A DNA stretch of 64,000 nt from Rhizobium sp. JAB6 (GTDB lineage: Bacteria > Pseudomonadota > Alphaproteobacteria > Rhizobiales > Rhizobiaceae). The notes under the pieces were generated by a model that worked only from the letters and a program-made list of their open reading frames with translations, was not told the origin of the DNA and did not search any database. The DNA lies in contig NZ_PYJQ01000009.1 of the NCBI RefSeq assembly GCF_003024605.1, positions 1,054,001-1,118,000 of the forward strand, given 5' to 3'. Shown piece after piece: positions 45,378 through 53,525 of this stretch. Positions within the stretch are counted from its first letter, which is position 1; each line of letters opens with the position of its first letter. The translations under genes and the position numbers were made by a program.

Positions 45378-45794
45378 CTACCGCAGTAACTTCAGCGAAC
45401 CGGTCAGCGATTTCACCCATTTCGAAGGCCCCGCCAACCCAAGGCCGTCGATCGCCTCGTCGGCGAGATCGCGATCCGGAAACGCCGCCTCATATTCCCG
45501 GTAATCATGCAGCGAGCGGGCGAAGGCAGGAAAGGGAACGATCGCGCGGTCGTTTCCCACCGGCAAGGTCTTCAGCAACAGGGATCGTATGGTTTCCGCA
45601 TCCGCCTGCAGTATCGGAACGGACATATTCGAACTGATGTCGATCGTGCGCTCCTCTCTATCGGTCAATTGCCTGGCTGCGAGCGCAGGAAACTTTGCGC
45701 CCAACCCGATCGAGATGGCGCCGGCAGTGTTGGCGATCAGACCGAGCGGCAATGCCGGATTGATGACGATGGCTAAACGGATATCAAGAAGCAT
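45378..45794 (-). CDS. DUF2000 domain protein
   Basis: 138 aa. DUF2000 is a small family of unknown function with a peptidyl-tRNA hydrolase-like (PTH2) fold. The sequence has the family opening IRLAIVINPALPLGLIANTAGAIS (5-28), with the conserved NT/NA, then MSVPILQADAETIRSLL (57-73) and a PFPAFARSLHDYREYEA block. No signal peptide. It is divergent from an Lrp/AsnC regulator with 128 nt between starts, an arrangement that suggests control by that regulator. Confidence 0.82.
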   Translation of the reverse strand: MLLDIRLAIVINPALPLGLIANTAGAISIGLGAKFPALAARQLTDREERTIDISSNMSVPILQADAETIRSLLLKTLPVGNDRAIVPFPAFARSLHDYREYEAAFPDRDLADEAIDGLGLAGPSKWVKSLTGSLKLLR

Positions 45795-45922
45795 GGAGAC
45801 CTGCTGCTGTTGACATATGCTCGCAGGATATCTCTCTTGACGCGGATAATCTTACCTTTCATTGCCACATATGCGAGTGACGTGGTAGGATTCACCTAAA
45901 ATCCGCAGATACAAGGTTAAAT

Positions 45923-46402
45923 ATGCCCGATACACTTGAGCCCATCGATTTGAAGATTCTCGGCGCCCTCCAGAAGGATGGGCGCCTGACGAACCAGGCT
46001 CTTTCATCCCAAGTCGGGCTCTCGACATCTCCGTGCTGGCGACGCGTGCGCCAGCTGGAGGAAACAGGAGTGATCCAAGGCTATACGGCCACCCTCGACA
46101 GGCGCCAAATCGGCCTTGGCGTGCTTGCTTTCATCAGAGTCAAGATCGGCAGCCACAGCGAGGCGGAAGCCGAGGAATTTTCCCGCGACGTGCTGAAGCT
46201 CGGCGAGGTCGTTGCCTGCTACAGCATCGCCGGCGACGCGGATTTCCTGCTGCAGGTCGTGGCCGCCGATCTCGACAGCTATGCCGATTTCGCCATGGCG
46301 GTGGTGCGCCGCCTGCCGCGCATCAAGGAGATGCAGACCACCTTCGTGCTGAAGGAAATCAAGCCTTTCAAGGGCTTTCCGCTCGAAGTCGGCCGGCGAT
46401 AG
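45923..46402 (+). CDS. Lrp/AsnC family transcriptional regulator
   Basis: 159 aa. The N-terminal helix-turn-helix (DLKILGALQKDGRLTNQALSSQVGLS, about 9-34) and SPCWRRVRQLEE recognition region are followed by the RAM/ligand domain (about 70-150) with VVACYSIAGDADFLLQVV. Family members sense amino acids and act as dimers to octamers. The target is probably the divergent DUF2000 gene, plus itself. The amino acid sensed cannot be read from sequence. The channel gene lies 130 nt downstream. Confidence 0.92.
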   Translation: MPDTLEPIDLKILGALQKDGRLTNQALSSQVGLSTSPCWRRVRQLEETGVIQGYTATLDRRQIGLGVLAFIRVKIGSHSEAEAEEFSRDVLKLGEVVACYSIAGDADFLLQVVAADLDSYADFAMAVVRRLPRIKEMQTTFVLKEIKPFKGFPLEVGRR

Positions 46403-46532
46403 CGGGCAAGGCACGAAATGCCAGGCGAGACATGGAGGAAGGCAGCCATCCCTGTGCTCTTTACGTTTGGATCGAAGCCATCCTATTCTCGGGCAAGTGG
46501 CTGCCCCCCCAGGGCATCCCCCGGGGTCTAAA

Positions 46533-47600
46533 ATGTCGGCGCTCTCTTTCTCGAAGATTTCCTCATCGCTGAATACGCTTCTGGCTGCCATCGGCCTGCT
46601 GACGGTGGCGGTGCTCACGACGCCCGATATCGTCGGACAGACGAGGCTCATCCTGGAACTCCTGCTTGCTGGCGTTTGGGCAATTTATGTTCTGCAATTG
46701 ATCGAGACGCTGGTCATACATCGCGCAAGGGACGTTCGCGGCAGGATACCGGAAATCGCCGTCGACGTGCTGGCGGTTCTGGTTCCTCTGGCCGCATTCC
46801 TTCTCATCCGCGGGCGCGACCAAAGCCTCTATTGCGCCATCTGGCTTTTGAAGCCGCTGCGCGGCTCGACCTTCTTCCGGCTGCTGGGCAGGGTCATCAC
46901 CAAGGAAGCGCGTAACCTGATCGGCGTCACCTCGATCTTCGGCATCGTTCTGTTCGCCGCAGCGCTGGCCGCTTACATCATCGAACGCGACGTCCAGCCC
47001 GACAAGTTCGGCAGCATCCCCCTTGCAATGTGGTGGGCCGTAACGACACTGTCGACCACGGGCTATGGCGACGAGATCCCGCAAAGTTTTGCCGGCCGTA
47101 CCCTTGCGGGGCTGGTCATGATGTGCGGGATCGGCATCTTTGCCTTATGGGCCGGCATCCTCGCTACCGGCTTCTACGAAGAGGTTCGCCGCCAGGATTT
47201 CGTGCGCAACTGGCAGCTGGTGGCGGGAGTGCCGCTGTTTCAGAAGCTTGGCTCAGGCGCGCTCATCGAGATCGTACGGGCGCTGAGACCCCGTGTGGTG
47301 CCGGCCGGCGGCATCATCTGCCGCAAGGGTGAGGCCGGCGACCAGATGTATTTCATCGTCGAGGGCCGCGTCAGCGTCGCCACGCCGAACCCGGTGGAGC
47401 TCGGCTCCGGCAGTTTCTTCGGCGAGATGGCGCTGATCACCGGCGAACCCCGCTCGGCAACCGTCAGCGCCGCGACCGAGGTGTCGCTGCTGTCGCTCTA
47501 TTCATCGGATTTCCAGATGCTCTCGAGCAGCAGCCCCGAGATCGCCGAGATCATCCGCAAGACCGCGCTGGAACGACGGGGCGCCGCACCGAAAGCTTGA
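46533..47600 (+). CDS. MloK1-type cyclic-nucleotide-gated potassium channel
   Basis: 355 aa, the same length as Mesorhizobium MloK1, a structurally studied CNG channel lacking a C-linker. Helices S1-S6 span about 10-215. S4 has only scattered Arg (R110, R116, R120), as expected for weak voltage sensing. The selectivity filter is TTGYGD (175-180). The cyclic-nucleotide-binding domain (about 225-345) carries FGEMAL (295-300) and the phosphate-binding Arg306 in GEPRSATV. The C-terminus SSSPEIAEIIRKTALERRG matches MloK1 as I recall it. The chosen ATG gives the family N-terminus. It is an inner-membrane channel probably opened by cAMP. Confidence 0.93.
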   Translation: MSALSFSKISSSLNTLLAAIGLLTVAVLTTPDIVGQTRLILELLLAGVWAIYVLQLIETLVIHRARDVRGRIPEIAVDVLAVLVPLAAFLLIRGRDQSLYCAIWLLKPLRGSTFFRLLGRVITKEARNLIGVTSIFGIVLFAAALAAYIIERDVQPDKFGSIPLAMWWAVTTLSTTGYGDEIPQSFAGRTLAGLVMMCGIGIFALWAGILATGFYEEVRRQDFVRNWQLVAGVPLFQKLGSGALIEIVRALRPRVVPAGGIICRKGEAGDQMYFIVEGRVSVATPNPVELGSGSFFGEMALITGEPRSATVSAATEVSLLSLYSSDFQMLSSSSPEIAEIIRKTALERRGAAPKA

Positions 47601-47767
47601 CCCGATCGGCATCATGCAGCGGAAGCTTCCGAAGGCGCAATAATTGCGGATGCCGGCGACTATTCCGTGGTGCATTGACGTCGATACAAGGGATGTGGCA
47701 GCCTGACCGGCATTGGCGCCGTCTCGCAATTAGATGACGCTTGTTCACATTGGTTCGGCACGGCTCG

Positions 47768-48706
47768 ATGCACCCCAGATTACTCAAGACATTCCTGGCG
47801 GTCGCGCGGAACCGGAACTTCACCCGCGCAGCCGAAGAGGTCCATCTCGCGCAATCGAGCGTCAGCGATCAGATCCAGTCGCTCGAAGCCGAATTGGGCG
47901 CCGCACTTTTTATCCGGTCGCGATCGGGCCTGGAGCTGACGGCAGCTGGCGAGGCATTGAGACCCTATGCCGAGGAATTATTGGCCATCGCCAACGAGGC
48001 GCGCGCTGCCGTTGAAGCAGCCTCGGTCGCTACGGCTGGGACGGTGACGATCGGCGCGCTCGAGACCATTGCCTCCATGAAGCTTCCGCAATGGTTGCCG
48101 GTCTTTCAGCGCGATCATCGCGATATCGATCTGCGGGTGAAGGTTGAGGGCAGTGGCGATCTGACGCGCAAACTCGAAACCGGTGAGATCGATGTCGCCT
48201 TCTGCTTTGACAAAGGCGATCTCGATGAGCGCCTTGCAAAACGGGTGATATCGATGGAGCCGCTGATCCTCATCACCCCTCCAGCACAGGAGGCATCATT
48301 GAAGACAAGCGATCTGGCAGCAATTGCTTCGATGAACTTCGTAGTAACCGAAGTCGGCTGCGTCTACCGCCACCTGTTCGACAAGGCATTCGAGGCGTCA
48401 GGAACGGCAGCACCGAAGCTTGCCGCCGAAGTCGGCAGCATCGGCACCATTGCCAGGCTCGTCGCAGCCCGTACAGGCTCGAGCTTCGTTCCGCGGTTTG
48501 CCGTCGCGGACGCTCTTCATCGTGGCGAAATCGACGAAATGCCCTGGCCGGGACCAATGCGAACAGCCTCGCTTGTGATGATCTGGCGGCGCAGGCGTGT
48601 TCAGCCGCCAGCTTTGAAGCTGTTCCTGAAATTTGTAAGCACCGGCTTGGCACCCGCTAAATCAGCCGATGCCCGCCCTCGACATGCAGTACCGTCCCCG
48701 TTGTGA
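47768..48706 (+). CDS. LysR family transcriptional regulator
   Basis: 312 aa. The winged helix-turn-helix (about 1-62) reads LLKTFLAVARNRNFTRAAEEVHLAQSSVSDQIQSLE, with a type 2 periplasmic-binding-like effector domain behind it (about 92-290). An upstream TTG at 47741 is a less likely start. The last 50 nt overlap the tail of the convergent SDR gene. The nearest candidate target is that SDR gene, though the convergent layout is atypical for LysR control. Confidence 0.88.
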   Translation: MHPRLLKTFLAVARNRNFTRAAEEVHLAQSSVSDQIQSLEAELGAALFIRSRSGLELTAAGEALRPYAEELLAIANEARAAVEAASVATAGTVTIGALETIASMKLPQWLPVFQRDHRDIDLRVKVEGSGDLTRKLETGEIDVAFCFDKGDLDERLAKRVISMEPLILITPPAQEASLKTSDLAAIASMNFVVTEVGCVYRHLFDKAFEASGTAAPKLAAEVGSIGTIARLVAARTGSSFVPRFAVADALHRGEIDEMPWPGPMRTASLVMIWRRRRVQPPALKLFLKFVSTGLAPAKSADARPRHAVPSPL

Positions 48707-49391
48707 AGGCGTTGCCCATCAGGAAGTCGATAGCATCGGCGATATCTTCTGGTTGTCCCACTCGTCCGGCCGGCAACCTTTTTGCCATGGCATCCAATGT
48801 TTCCTCTTTCCGGTCACCGACAACGAACGTCCAGATCGGCGTATCGACCCAGCCTGGTGAAACGGCGTTCACGCGAATGGGCGCCAACTCGACGGCGAGT
48901 GCGCGAACCAGCCCTTCCAGGCCAGCATTGACGGCTGCGACCACCGACCCCCGTGCAGCCGGACGATAGGCGGCGATACCTGACGTGAACGTGATGGAGC
49001 CCGTGGCCGAGAGCAACGGCGACCCATATTTCGCAAGCAGCAGCGGACCGTAGAATTTACTTTCCACGACTCTCTGCGCAGCCCCGAGGTCCAGCGAAGG
49101 CAGCAGCTCGTAAGCGCCTTCAATATCCGCGGCGGTGCATACGATATGGTCAAGCCGGCCGATGCGCTCAAACAGACCGGCCACTTGGTTTTCCTGCGTG
49201 ATATCGACTGGCTCAGCGGAAAGCAATGGGCTTTGGAGTTCCGAGCAAGCGCGCTTGAGCTTATCCGCGCTCCGCCCGGCGATGATGACCTCGGCCCCGG
49301 CTGCGAGCGCGCGTTGCGCCAGCGCCAGCCCCATTCCGGAGCTGCCGCCGACAATAAGAATTCTCGAATTTGCAATTTCAGTGATTGCCAT
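48657..49391 (-). CDS. SDR family protein, atypical active site
   Basis: 244 aa Rossmann-fold short-chain dehydrogenase/reductase. The cofactor loop is LIVGGSSGMGLAL (12-24); the NAG-like position and DITQ acidic block follow; the C-terminus has RVNAVSPGWVDTP and the usual LHVEGG end. At the catalytic site, where YxxxK is expected before the AxxGL(E)G(L) helix, the sequence is SVVAAVNAGLEGL, with Val at the Tyr and Asn at the Lys position. The upstream Ser/Tyr block (TSGIAAYRPAARG) hints at a subgroup using different residues. Substrate unknown. Start support is modest (weak GGAA). Confidence 0.8.
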   Translation of the reverse strand: MAITEIANSRILIVGGSSGMGLALAQRALAAGAEVIIAGRSADKLKRACSELQSPLLSAEPVDITQENQVAGLFERIGRLDHIVCTAADIEGAYELLPSLDLGAAQRVVESKFYGPLLLAKYGSPLLSATGSITFTSGIAAYRPAARGSVVAAVNAGLEGLVRALAVELAPIRVNAVSPGWVDTPIWTFVVGDRKEETLDAMAKRLPAGRVGQPEDIADAIDFLMGNAFTTGTVLHVEGGHRLI

Positions 49392-49611
49392 GTTTCCATT
49401 CCAGCAGGTGATGACCACGGCCGAACATTCGCAAAGCTGCACAAGAAGATGAAACGAAGAAAAACGATGGCACCATCGGAATCTCCGATGGAGGAGTATT
49501 TTAGACGCACCGGATTTCGATTGCCGGAACCGCCAACAAACCTGTTGCAATTCCCCCAGCCTGCGCTATCCCCTTGGGATGAGACATGGGTCAGCGAGGC
49601 GCGACACCGTC

Positions 49612-50586
49612 ATGGATTCGATCCTCTATTCCACGGCAGACAATCCGGTGCCGGAAAACCGCACCGAAGGCTTCTTCGAAAGTTTCGACGGGCGCAAGCT
49701 CCGCTACGCCATCTTCCGCTGCGAGCAGCCGGTCGCGAAGGGAACCGTTGTGCTGCTGCAGGGCCGCAACGAATTCATTGAGAAATATTTCGAGACGATC
49801 CGCGATCTCACAGCCAAGGGCCTGTGGGTCGCGACCTTCGATCTCCGCTGCCAGGGCGGATCCGAGCGGCTGCTGAAAGACCCGCTGCGCGGCCATATCC
49901 GCCATTTTTCCGATTATGAGCGGGATCTGACCGCCTTCCTCGACAAGATCGTCCTGCCGGATACACGCCTGCCCTTCTTTCTGCTCGCTCATTCGACCGG
50001 CGGACTGATCGCCCTATCCGCCGCGCCGAGACTTGCAAGCCGAATCGAACGCATGGTCCTGTCCGCCCCCTTCATCGGCTTGACCGGCCACGGCGCCTCC
50101 CCCGGCTTTATCCGCTTCCTCTCCGGCGTGGTCAGCGGCATCGGCCTAGGCCGCATGCAGTTCAGCAAGAAGTTCAAGGAAAGACCGTTTGCCGAAAACC
50201 CGCTGACCACGGACGAGCAGCGCTACCGGCGCAACACCGGCATCGGCACCGCCTACCCACAACTTTGCATTGGGCCGCCGACGGCACGCTGGCTGTCGCA
50301 GTCCTTGCGGGCGATCGAACGGGTCAACATGCCCGAACATCTGTTTTCGATTCAGATTCCCACGGTTCTGATCGCGCCAACGCGCGACGGCGTCGTGCCC
50401 TATGCCGATCAGGAGCGGCTGTCGCGCTATTTCCGCGCGGCACAGCTGGTGCCTGTCCACGGCGCCAAGCATGAAATCCTGCAGGAACGGGATATCTATC
50501 GCAACCAGGCACTTGCAGCGATCCACGCCTTCATCCCCGGCAGCGACGCCGAGACCCATCCTTACGAAATCGAAGCGGAAGCCTGA
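49612..50586 (+). CDS. alpha/beta hydrolase, lysophospholipase L2-like
   Basis: 324 aa. The domain opens with the cap-typical EGFFESFDGRKLRYAIF (19-35), then VVLLQGRNEFIEKYFE (46-61), nucleophile elbow AHSTGGL (126-132, Ser128), and the late acid and base regions APTRDGVVPY and VHGAKHEI. Such proteins (PldB-like, serine aminopeptidase S33/hydrolase_4) act on lysophospholipids or monoacylglycerols. No signal peptide. An in-frame ATG at 49579 is possible; the Met used gives the family N-terminus. The gene is convergent with hisN, leaving 3 nt between stops. Confidence 0.86.
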   Translation: MDSILYSTADNPVPENRTEGFFESFDGRKLRYAIFRCEQPVAKGTVVLLQGRNEFIEKYFETIRDLTAKGLWVATFDLRCQGGSERLLKDPLRGHIRHFSDYERDLTAFLDKIVLPDTRLPFFLLAHSTGGLIALSAAPRLASRIERMVLSAPFIGLTGHGASPGFIRFLSGVVSGIGLGRMQFSKKFKERPFAENPLTTDEQRYRRNTGIGTAYPQLCIGPPTARWLSQSLRAIERVNMPEHLFSIQIPTVLIAPTRDGVVPYADQERLSRYFRAAQLVPVHGAKHEILQERDIYRNQALAAIHAFIPGSDAETHPYEIEAEA

Positions 50587-50589
50587 TTC

Positions 50590-51363
50590 TCAGCGGGACA
50601 GCACTGCCAGAGCCTGCTCATAAACGGCGCGGCTGCCGGCTGCGATGATCGTTCCGCCCATTTCCGGCCGACCGCCATCCCAAGTGGTCATGATGCCGCC
50701 GGCCTGCTCGATGACCGGAATGATGCCGCCGACATCATAGGGCTTTAGGGAATTCTCGATGACGAGATCGATATGGCCGGCGGCCAACAGCGCATAGGCA
50801 TAGCAATCGCAACCATAGCGGAAGAGCCGCACCTTGCTTTCGATCTCGCGATATTTGGCAAGCTCGTCGCCGACGAAGAGATGCGGCGAGGTGGTAAAGA
50901 GGATGGCGTTCGAGAGGCTGCCGCAGTCGCGAACCTGCAGCCGTCTCTCGCCGTCCGGACCGGAATAGGTAGCGCCGTTGCCGTCGGCAAAATAGCGCTC
51001 GCCGGTAAAGGGCTGGTCGATCATCCCCATGATGGCGCGGCCGTTCTTCTGCAGGCCGATCAGCGTTCCCCACACCGGGACGCCCGAGATGAAGGCGCGC
51101 GTGCCGTCGATCGGATCGATGACCCAGACATGCTCGCGGTCGAGCCCGACATTGCCATGCTCCTCGCCAAGGATACCGTGCTCGGGGAACTCGGCCTCGA
51201 TCAGCGCGCGAATCGCCTCTTCGGCGGCGCGGTCTCCTTCCGTCACGGGATCAAAGCCCTTGGTTTCCTTGTTGACCACATCGATGCCGGTACGAAAGCG
51301 CGGCAAGGTTTCGGCCTTGGCCGCCTCGGCCAGACGGTAGAAGAACGAGCGATCGGGAAGCAT
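50590..51363 (-). CDS. hisN: histidinol-phosphatase of the inositol monophosphatase family
   Basis: 257 aa Mg-dependent phosphatase. IMPase signatures: GEEHG (66-70), DPIDGTRAFISG (83-94) and YDVGGIIPVIEQAGG near 208-222. The combination DPIDGTRAFISGxPxWGTLI is characteristic of HisN-type histidinol-phosphate phosphatases, completing the step before histidinol dehydrogenase; related inositol phosphatases differ here. No other his genes adjoin it. Weak GGA precedes the ATG; upstream in-frame Met codons at 51399 and 51516 are less likely. A 329-nt gap with an sRNA lies upstream. Confidence 0.83.
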   Translation of the reverse strand: MLPDRSFFYRLAEAAKAETLPRFRTGIDVVNKETKGFDPVTEGDRAAEEAIRALIEAEFPEHGILGEEHGNVGLDREHVWVIDPIDGTRAFISGVPVWGTLIGLQKNGRAIMGMIDQPFTGERYFADGNGATYSGPDGERRLQVRDCGSLSNAILFTTSPHLFVGDELAKYREIESKVRLFRYGCDCYAYALLAAGHIDLVIENSLKPYDVGGIIPVIEQAGGIMTTWDGGRPEMGGTIIAAGSRAVYEQALAVLSR

Positions 51364-51509
51364 GGTGAATCCAGATAAGTGGCGGTATGGCGATGTCATA
51401 ACGCATATAGTTCGTGAAGCAAACCGGACGATGACGCGCCGGGCGCAATGCCTGCGGATCAGGCAGGATTTTTGAATTTGCCTAAATATTTTGCACCGCA
51501 ATAAAGTGC

Positions 51510-51538
51510 TTGACATTTGTGCAGTGCAGCAGCAATAT
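51510..51538 (+). promoter_or_regulatory. sigma-70 promoter of the 51.5-kb sRNA
   Basis: TTGACA at 51510-51515 and CAATAT at 51533-51538 are separated by exactly 17 nt. The pair would start transcription near 51545, right at the first hairpin of the sRNA. This is the best housekeeping promoter in the window together with that of tRNA-Val. Confidence 0.8.
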
Positions 51539-51544
51539 CGTCAT

Positions 51545-51623
51545 GCAGTCTTTCGACTGTAAATACCCTCCTTGGGTGTTTCCTCCCTAGACTTAGCCGC
51601 GCCACAAGCGCGGTTCTTTTTTT
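51545..51623 (+). ncRNA. trans-acting sRNA with anti-Shine-Dalgarno motifs (alpha-r14/NfeR1-like)
   Basis: About 79 nt in a complete unit. A 5' hairpin CAGTC-TTTC-GACTG (51546-51559) is followed by a second small hairpin ACCC-TCCTT-GGGT (51565-51577) exposing UCCUU, a single-stranded UUUCCUCCCU (51579-51588), and the terminator CCGCGC-CACAA-GCGCGG with TTCTTTTTTT (51597-51623). Exposed C/U-rich anti-Shine-Dalgarno motifs are the hallmark of rhizobial sRNAs such as the alpha-r14 (NfeR1) and AbcR families, which repress translation of many mRNAs. The double motif and layout best recall alpha-r14; that assignment is from memory. It lies antisense to no gene, between hisN and the second amidohydrolase gene. 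Confidence 0.75.
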
Positions 51624-51692
51624 GGTGGCAAGCCTCAGCCGAACGGGCGACGAACGCCGGAGGATCTCTGGGTTCTGGTAGGTGAGATACCG

Positions 51693-52577
51693 CTACTCCG
51701 CCGCCAGCGCCGGATCGCCCGTATAGGATTCCACATGCTCGGCCATGCGCTTCATGAACAGCGTAATGGCGGCCGCGACCTTGTCGAAATCCGGGCGCTT
51801 CTCCAGCGTCGTCTCATCGACGTAAAGCGACCGGTTGACCTCGATCTGCAGGGCATGCAGCCCCCGGGACGGGCGGCCGTAATGCTCGGTGATGAAGCCG
51901 CCGGCATAGGGTTTGTTGCGCACGGCATTGAAGCCCATTTCCTCGAGGATCTGCATGGCCGCGCGCGAAAGCTCGGCCGAGGCGCTGGTGCCGTAGCGAT
52001 CGCCCAGGATGAAATCCGGCCGCATATTGCTGCCGGCTATACGGATATTGCCCGGCATGGAATGACAGTCCACCAGCACGCCGAAGCCGAATTTGACATG
52101 GGTGCGCGCGATCAGCCGCCGAAGCGTGGCATGATAGGGCTTGTAGATGGTGTCGATACGCCTCAAAGCATCCTCCACCGGCACGCGGCGCGCATAGATC
52201 TCCATGTTTTCGGCCACGATTCGCGGAATGGTGCCGAGCCCGCCGGCGACCCGCAACGAATTGATGTTGGCATAGGACGGTAACGCGCCATCGAACATGC
52301 GCGGATCGAGCTCATAGGGCTCGCGATTCACGTCGATATAGGCGCGCGGAAAATTGGCGAGCAGCAGCGGCGCCCCGAGCGAGCTCGCCGCGCAGAAGAG
52401 CTCATCGACGTAGTGATCCTCCGAGCGGCGGATAGCGATACCCTGCAGGCGGGACTGGGCTATGAAATCGGGAGGATAGATGCGACCGCTGTGAGGCGAA
52501 CTGTAGACAAACGGTATCGTCTGGGAAGCAGGTTCCAATACCTCGAAAATCTCGAAACTGCGCATTTCCGCGGACAT
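51693..52577 (-). CDS. N-formylglutamate amidohydrolase
   Basis: 294 aa. The canonical family layout is seen: PFVYSSPHSGR (22-32, metal His), ANFPRAYIDVNREPYELDPRMF (an Arg and Asp-rich block near 75-95), LVDCHSMPG (about 155-163) and GFITEHYGRP near 222-231. This form of HutG hydrolyses N-formylglutamate, the product of the five-step histidine degradation pathway. No hut genes are adjacent. Several Met codons are available; the chosen one (MSAEMRSF) gives the usual N-terminus, though its Shine-Dalgarno is weak. A paralogue occurs at 149-943. Confidence 0.86.
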   Translation of the reverse strand: MSAEMRSFEIFEVLEPASQTIPFVYSSPHSGRIYPPDFIAQSRLQGIAIRRSEDHYVDELFCAASSLGAPLLLANFPRAYIDVNREPYELDPRMFDGALPSYANINSLRVAGGLGTIPRIVAENMEIYARRVPVEDALRRIDTIYKPYHATLRRLIARTHVKFGFGVLVDCHSMPGNIRIAGSNMRPDFILGDRYGTSASAELSRAAMQILEEMGFNAVRNKPYAGGFITEHYGRPSRGLHALQIEVNRSLYVDETTLEKRPDFDKVAAAITLFMKRMAEHVESYTGDPALAAE

Positions 52578-52861
52578 CAACGTCTTTACCATGTCAACAA
52601 CTTGTCGCAGCAATCATGTTGCCAGTTGCATGACCGCAAGTCCATAGTGACTTGAGCGAAATGGCCTTAATCCAAAGGACCGTACTCGGAATTTCGGATG
52701 CCTGGTCAGCGGAAACGCACGGCGTTTTCGTGGAATGAACCTGTGCTTCGAACAAATGCCGGAATGGCGCGTTTTGGCTGACCATTCACGGCTTGTTTAC
52801 GGCGCTGCGGTACCCTAAACGCTGGACGAGACCAACAAGACAAGATTGATTAGCGATAGAG

Positions 52862-53227
52862 ATGATGACCCAGAAGATACTTCTTGCCGAAGACGATAAC
52901 GACATGCGTCGCTTTCTCGTGAAGGCACTCGAAAAAGCCGGCTACAAGGTCTTGTCCTTTGACAACGGAGCCAGCGCCTACGACCGGCTGCGCGAAGAGC
53001 CGTTCTCGCTGCTTTTGACTGATATCGTCATGCCTGAGATGGACGGCATCGAGCTGGCGCGGCGCGCTACCGAACTCGATCCGGACCTGAAGGTGATGTT
53101 CATTACCGGCTTTGCTGCAGTGGCCCTCAACCCCGATTCGAAAGCGCCGAAGGATGCAAAGGTCCTTTCCAAGCCTTTCCACCTTCGCGAACTCGTCGAC
53201 GAAGTCAACAAACTCCTTGCCGCGTAA
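52862..53227 (+). CDS. cpdR: single-domain response regulator CpdR
   Basis: 121 aa receiver with no output domain. Acidic pair D11-D12, phospho-acceptor D54 (LLTDIVMPEMDG), switch Thr82 and Lys104 (LSKPFHL). The sequence is nearly that of Sinorhizobium CpdR1 as I recall it, including FVKALEKAGY-like helix 1 and ITGFAAVALNPDSKAPKDAKVL. CpdR, phosphorylated through CckA-ChpT, controls ClpXP localisation and CtrA degradation in the cell cycle and is needed for bacteroid differentiation. The start is an ATG-ATG doublet. tRNA-Val follows 84 nt later. Confidence 0.93.
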   Translation: MMTQKILLAEDDNDMRRFLVKALEKAGYKVLSFDNGASAYDRLREEPFSLLLTDIVMPEMDGIELARRATELDPDLKVMFITGFAAVALNPDSKAPKDAKVLSKPFHLRELVDEVNKLLAA

Positions 53228-53267
53228 GGCTTTCGGCGGCCACGTCACAAAACCGAAAAAAAGCCTA

Positions 53268-53296
53268 TTGACGGCGACCAAGGTTTTGTGATCTAT
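53268..53296 (+). promoter_or_regulatory. promoter of tRNA-Val
   Basis: TTGACG and ATCTAT are separated by 17 nt, placing transcription start near 53303, about 9 nt before the tRNA. Spacing and sequence match the alphaproteobacterial housekeeping consensus. Confidence 0.8.
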
Positions 53297-53311
53297 GCGC
53301 CGCCATCGGAT

Positions 53312-53386
<75 letters not shown>

Positions 53387-53406
53387 TCCTAATTCGCTGA
53401 AAAGCA

Positions 53407-53437
53407 AGGCCTTTCGAGAAATCGAAAGGCCTTTTTC
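53407..53437 (+). terminator. Rho-independent terminator of tRNA-Val
   Basis: A perfect 12-bp stem (AAGGCCTTTCGA with TCGAAAGGCCTT) closed by a GAAA tetraloop is followed by further T residues. It starts 20 nt after the tRNA. Confidence 0.9.
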
Positions 53438-53525
53438 ATTTCTTATTGATGGACAAAGTTCGGGGCATCCCCAAGGAGACCGGGCCGAAGAACAAACCCT
53501 CGGCCTGAAGTCAATTGCAGGTCGG

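Noticed and set aside
45148..45637. Short open frames on both strands between hsp20 and DUF2000
   Set aside because: They overlap the heat-shock promoter, the hairpins and the terminator, have biased composition and lack ribosome binding sites; an RNA gene explains the region better.
49449..49781. A plus-strand frame starting MKRRKTMAPSESPMEEYF ahead of the hydrolase gene
   Set aside because: Its first part looks protein-like but it then runs out of frame through the hydrolase coding sequence with Arg/Ala-rich shadow composition; no ribosome binding site of note.
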